A stretch of 64,000 bases of DNA from Excoecaria cochinchinensis. Lineage: Eukaryota > Streptophyta > Magnoliopsida > Malpighiales > Euphorbiaceae. This document shows positions 58,881 through 64,000 of this stretch, in pieces (within the stretch, counting starts at the first letter, position 1; the number at the start of each line of letters is the position of its first letter). Under the pieces are notes generated by a model that saw only the letters and a program-made list of their open reading frames with translations, did no database searches and was not told the origin of the DNA. Both the position numbers and the translations under genes were made by a program. The DNA is taken from positions 7,374,501-7,438,500 of the forward strand of contig CANTUQ010000081.1 in NCBI GenBank assembly GCA_947683425.1. Direction: 5' to 3'.

Positions 58881-59636
58881 CAATAGCGTCGTGACTTCCA
58901 TTTCCCAGCCAAAATGCAGGAAAATCTAGACTTTCAAAATCAAACCCAATTTTACCCAAATCAACCCAAACTTCATCTTACCTCAAAATGAACCTCCCAA
59001 TCACCATAAATAACATAAAAAACAACTTTTACAACAATTAACACAATCAAATAATGAATTAACATAATCAAAATTTCAAATGTAACAAACCCAGAAAAAT
59101 TACAGTAACATTCATCAAACCTAACATTTGCTCCAATAATTCAACAATCATGCATCACAACTTAAATAAAACTAAAATCCATCACATTTATACTAACATG
59201 AACCTCATTAAACATTAAATTTTTTCAGAAAATCATGTAGAGAGATAAAATCACAAATATACATCAAAACCAAACAAATTCCCAAACCTGGAATCCTAAG
59301 CTTCGAAATCAATGAGCACCACTCCCACTTGCCTTCTCTTTCCCCTTGGGATCACGAGAAAGCACCTCAAACAAAAACACCCAAAGATCACACAACCACA
59401 AAAACCCTAGATCAAAATACATTATAACCAAGATCAAGAGGAAAGATGAAAAATGAGAAAAGACTCAACAAAACTTACCAAAAGACCTTTAGAGTAGATC
59501 AATTCCCACCAATTACAGCCAAAGAGGAGAAATCAAGATGGAGCAAAGAGGAAAGAAGAAGAGCAGGAGAGGAAGAGGCATGAGAAGGAGAACGGGAGAG
59601 CTAGGGCAGAATTTCTGCTTTCTTTCTCTTTCATTG

Positions 59637-59645
59637 CCTTATATA
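59637..59645 (-). promoter_or_regulatory. Candidate LTR TATA box
   Basis: The minus strand reads TATATAAGG, about 265 bp into the LTR, followed by a purine-rich stretch. The position matches the TATA box of the LTR at 14414. Confidence 0.5.
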
Positions 59646-59906
59646 CCCCTCTCTAAATCCTTGCCACATGTCATCTTGTAATTGGTGGAACTTGACCACT
59701 CACACCCTACAAACACACATGCACACACTACACACAAGACTAATCCTCACTAATACATACAGTACTTCCCTATGAGTATGCACACTCTATCAAAACCCAC
59801 AAAACATGCATATAACCCCAAAATACAATTAACACATACCAACCCACACTCACACATACACACATACCCATGGCTCAAACTACTAGGGGGAAATCTTGGT
59901 GTGACA

Positions 59907-61151
59907 ACTCTCCCCAGCGAACAAAAATTTCGTCCTCGAAATTCACTTACATCGGAAAAACCCAAAGACTAAACTTCAATTTACTATCATTCTCATTGAT
60001 TATTTCCATATCATCATTTAACACTTATGCCCTACACTTGAAGTATATACATTTCACTTATTCTCATACACCTCGCTTTTAACATACTCACTTGTTATTA
60101 CTTATTCTTATCACTATACTCTCAAATTACTTCTTTAAAATCAAAAAGACTATATAAATCATAACTTTCTCTTGTACATATCTAAACCCAAACTCATAAA
60201 ATCAACTTAATGAACCCTTATGATTCTCCTTTCATGATCTTATGTTCGAATCAACAACTCTCATCAGAATAATCATTCCTTAACCTCCAATCAAAAACTA
60301 AAGCGCATACACTTCATATACAAGTAAACCATTTAACTTATAACATTTTGTCACACCATTCCTTAATACTTCAAAAACATCCGGCACACATGCTACTTTC
60401 CTTACTAACAATACTCATATCTTACTATAAAATCTTTACACATTCGTTCATGTAAGATTCCAAAATATTCCTTCTACTTAGTTCTGACTATAAACATAAT
60501 ACATTTTCCTTAACATCTACTATGCTCTTAAATTATACACCTTATCTTAATATCAACACTCAATGTACACCCTGTCTGCTTTTTCTCTATCACAGCGCAT
60601 ATGCAAATATTTCTCTTGTGTAATCAAAGGGTTGATGATGCAATCAGGATGCGATGGTTCATGTATGCAAGATAATGCAAAAATACGATTGATGCTATAA
60701 TAATGCACTTTTCCCATCCCCATGGTTCAATATGCTCTTATTCAAACACTTTTCTGGAGATAGCTACAGGCATACAGAGCATTACCATATCCTTACAAAA
60801 ATTCAGATATTCTACCCAGGCAACCACATATCAATACACTTCAAAACTTATGCAAAACCTTCTCTTTAAACACCTAGAAACGAAACAAAATTCCTAACAG
60901 AATCTTTGATAACTCATCTAATAAACACATCCCAAATACACACATACACACATAACAATACAGGACAGGTAGATCGTGATCGACTGAGCCAACACTTAAC
61001 CAAACACTGTATCTAATCAGAAAATTCCTTTTTCCCAACTCAGACCTGAAAAACAAAATCATCCGCTTTGGCTAACGCTAAACTATACAGACACACTTCA
61101 AAACACCTAGTTAACAAGAACAGACTAAATCGGAGCTCTGATACCACTAAT
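59907..61151 (-). other. Non-coding interior with polypurine tract and primer site
   Basis: The polypurine tract (minus GCTGGGGAGAGT, 59907-59918) follows the chromovirus tail phrase GAGGACGAAATT. The iMet primer site TGGTATCAGAGC is at 61135-61146. The 1.2 kb between shows no ORF above about 70 codons and no pol motif. Confidence 0.75.
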
Positions 61152-61404
61152 TGTAACACCCCTAACTCCCACACGTAGCATAATGAAGGATAGAGAGCTA
61201 TAGTGAGCGAAGGGTGCGAACGGATGAGACACTTACTTGGCAAAATAGAAAATGAAATAATAAAATTTCTAACATCTATAACCTCAACCACATACACATC
61301 CTAAAACTTATCTCACACACACCATCATTCACACTAAAGATTATTACAACTTATTACAAATGCTAATAAATAAACTTAATTACATATCAAAATCAAAAAC
61401 ACTT

Positions 61405-63091
<1,687 letters not shown>

Positions 63092-64000
63092 GTGGACTTT
63101 GTGACTTTTCTCTGAAAGTGTCTTAGTTAAAATGTATAATTGAGTTTTTAAAACTAAAATTCCATCTCATCTAAAATTTCATTGCATCCATGCTAGAGCC
63201 TTAGAATTATGTTAGTTTGGTCCCTTATTCTACCCCGATGCATTACCGAAGCATGACCCTATGTTCACTCAATGTGGAAAAGTGTTCAGGATAATCACCA
63301 GCCCAAGCCTAAGACCTTTTAGTATATCAAATGGAGACCCGATCGGTCCTTATACTCATGATGAGCTAGACCCATTGGTAGGGACCATGCTTGGGTAGCC
63401 CTAAAGTAACATCACCCTGACCAAAGCTCATGTAATGGCAATAGATGCTTCCCATAGGTGAAATGAACCGTAATACAATGCTTGTCATGTGGGCCATCAT
63501 GTATTAAGCAAAATCAAACAAATTAAGTGGTCTCCTATCGAAGGCTTTCATGCCCCGGTGGGTTCACCTTTATTTAGTTGAAGTGTCCAAACACATAATG
63601 GCCAAAACTCATGCGTATGCACATCTTTGAGAGATGTTGTGCTGTCGGTTCTCCACCAAGCACTATTCGCATTCCTCGGGTCCCCTGTTCACACATATTA
63701 AGCCCACCTAGGAAGAGACCAATTGATCTCGTGTGTGGAAGTTAAAAGGTTGGAAGGATATACTTGCTTCTATGTGGTTGTAATGTGCTGCATAGCTTGC
63801 GATCATGCATTATATACGTCATTCATGCATCACTCTGATAAACTAAGTTATGCAGCCATCATAGATTCATTCAGGTGGTCTAGGGATCCCAGTGGACGGC
63901 TGATCAGGAATCCTATCTCCAAGTTATCAAGAGGGGTATCAGTTTAGGGTTCAAATTCAGAAAATAGTGAGACTTTATCTTTAGCAGAATCCAGTATGGC
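63092..64000 (+). other. Tat-type leader with deleted primer site, running off the edge
   Basis: It matches the leader 52177-53010 in reverse complement, for example the TCAGGATAATCACCAGCCCAA phrase near 63288 and the AATGGCCAAAACTCATGCG phrase near 63597. After GTGG at the LTR edge about 28 bp are missing, including the primer site. Gag is expected beyond 64000. Confidence 0.6.

Larger units (their letters stand above)
56262..59906 (-). repeat. 3' LTR of large-LTR element
   Basis: In element sense it begins TGTCACACC and ends GGGGTGTTACA. It holds a TATA box (59637-59645), palindrome island (58440-58880), AGGCATGCCT box (about 58000), hairpin array (57635-57985) and double hairpin (56581-56620), in the common order. 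Confidence 0.82.
56262..61404 (-). mobile_element. Large-LTR non-autonomous element, 5' LTR truncated
   Basis: 3' LTR 56262-59906 (3645 bp), interior 59907-61151 (1245 bp, no coding), and the first 253 bp of a 5' LTR (61152-61404, homologous to 56262-56514). The primer site is at 61135-61146 and the polypurine tract at 59907-59918. It cannot encode any enzyme. Its LTR shares stem sequences with the Tekay-type LTR at 32677, which suggests such an element as helper. Matching LTR parts differ by about 6% by eye. Confidence 0.82.

Overview
This window looks like repeat-saturated heterochromatin of a flowering plant nuclear genome. It is AT-rich, no gene of ordinary host type could be supported, and almost every stretch can be assigned to Ty3/gypsy LTR retrotransposons or their debris. 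Lineages seen are chromovirus (Tekay-like; iMet primer site TGGTATCAGAGC), Athila-like (primer site TGGCGCCATTGCCAGGGA, env-like ORF) and Tat/Ogre-like (primer site TGGTGACTCCGCTGGGAACA). The species cannot be named from the sequence.

Layout. 1-13773: an Athila-type element on the minus strand (5' LTR 12183-13773, gag 10660-12024, no pol, env-like ORF from 9673 downward, 3' end beyond the left edge). It is interrupted at 400-8864 by a non-autonomous element made of three 2.3-2.9 kb LTRs separated by two 211-bp internal domains, with a CTCCA target duplication around the whole. 13774-17336: a Tat LTR tip, then a + strand chromovirus remnant in which a gag zinc knuckle is fused to the 3' tail, followed by its 2.9-kb LTR. 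17337-21682: LTR and Tat fragments, split by a solo LTR (18758-21002, TSD AAACT). About 22060-27376 and 28146 to about 43530: two inverted copies of a long, strand-asymmetric LTR. The right copy carries a lone Tat LTR (28319-31042) and a full-length Tekay-type element (32677-42394, TSD ATCTT, LTRs about 98% alike, coding frame broken three times). 43530-49250: a fold-back element, an Athila-type 3' end, and two head-to-tail truncated Tat LTRs. 49251-55514: 5' half of a minus-strand Tat element with a broken, internally duplicated gag. 56262-61404: a minus-strand large-LTR element with only 1.25 kb of non-coding interior. 61405-64000: a 5'-truncated Tat LTR and leader on the + strand, with its primer site deleted.

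Most interesting signal. Several LTR families that share little sequence (in the three-LTR array, the 14.4-17.3 kb LTR, the solo LTR at 18.8-21.0 kb, the Tekay-type element and the 56.3-59.9 kb LTR) share one co-linear layout. In element sense this is a GC-rich island of short palindromes, a GCATGC-type box near TGGATA, a run of small hairpins whose stems differ but still pair, and then a hairpin of the type CTAAGCG/CGCTTAG. That hairpin is followed by a second hairpin and a YAG (often YAG-GT) like a 3' splice site. Stem changes are compensatory between families, which suggests a conserved RNA structure, perhaps in a leader intron. That last step is inference.
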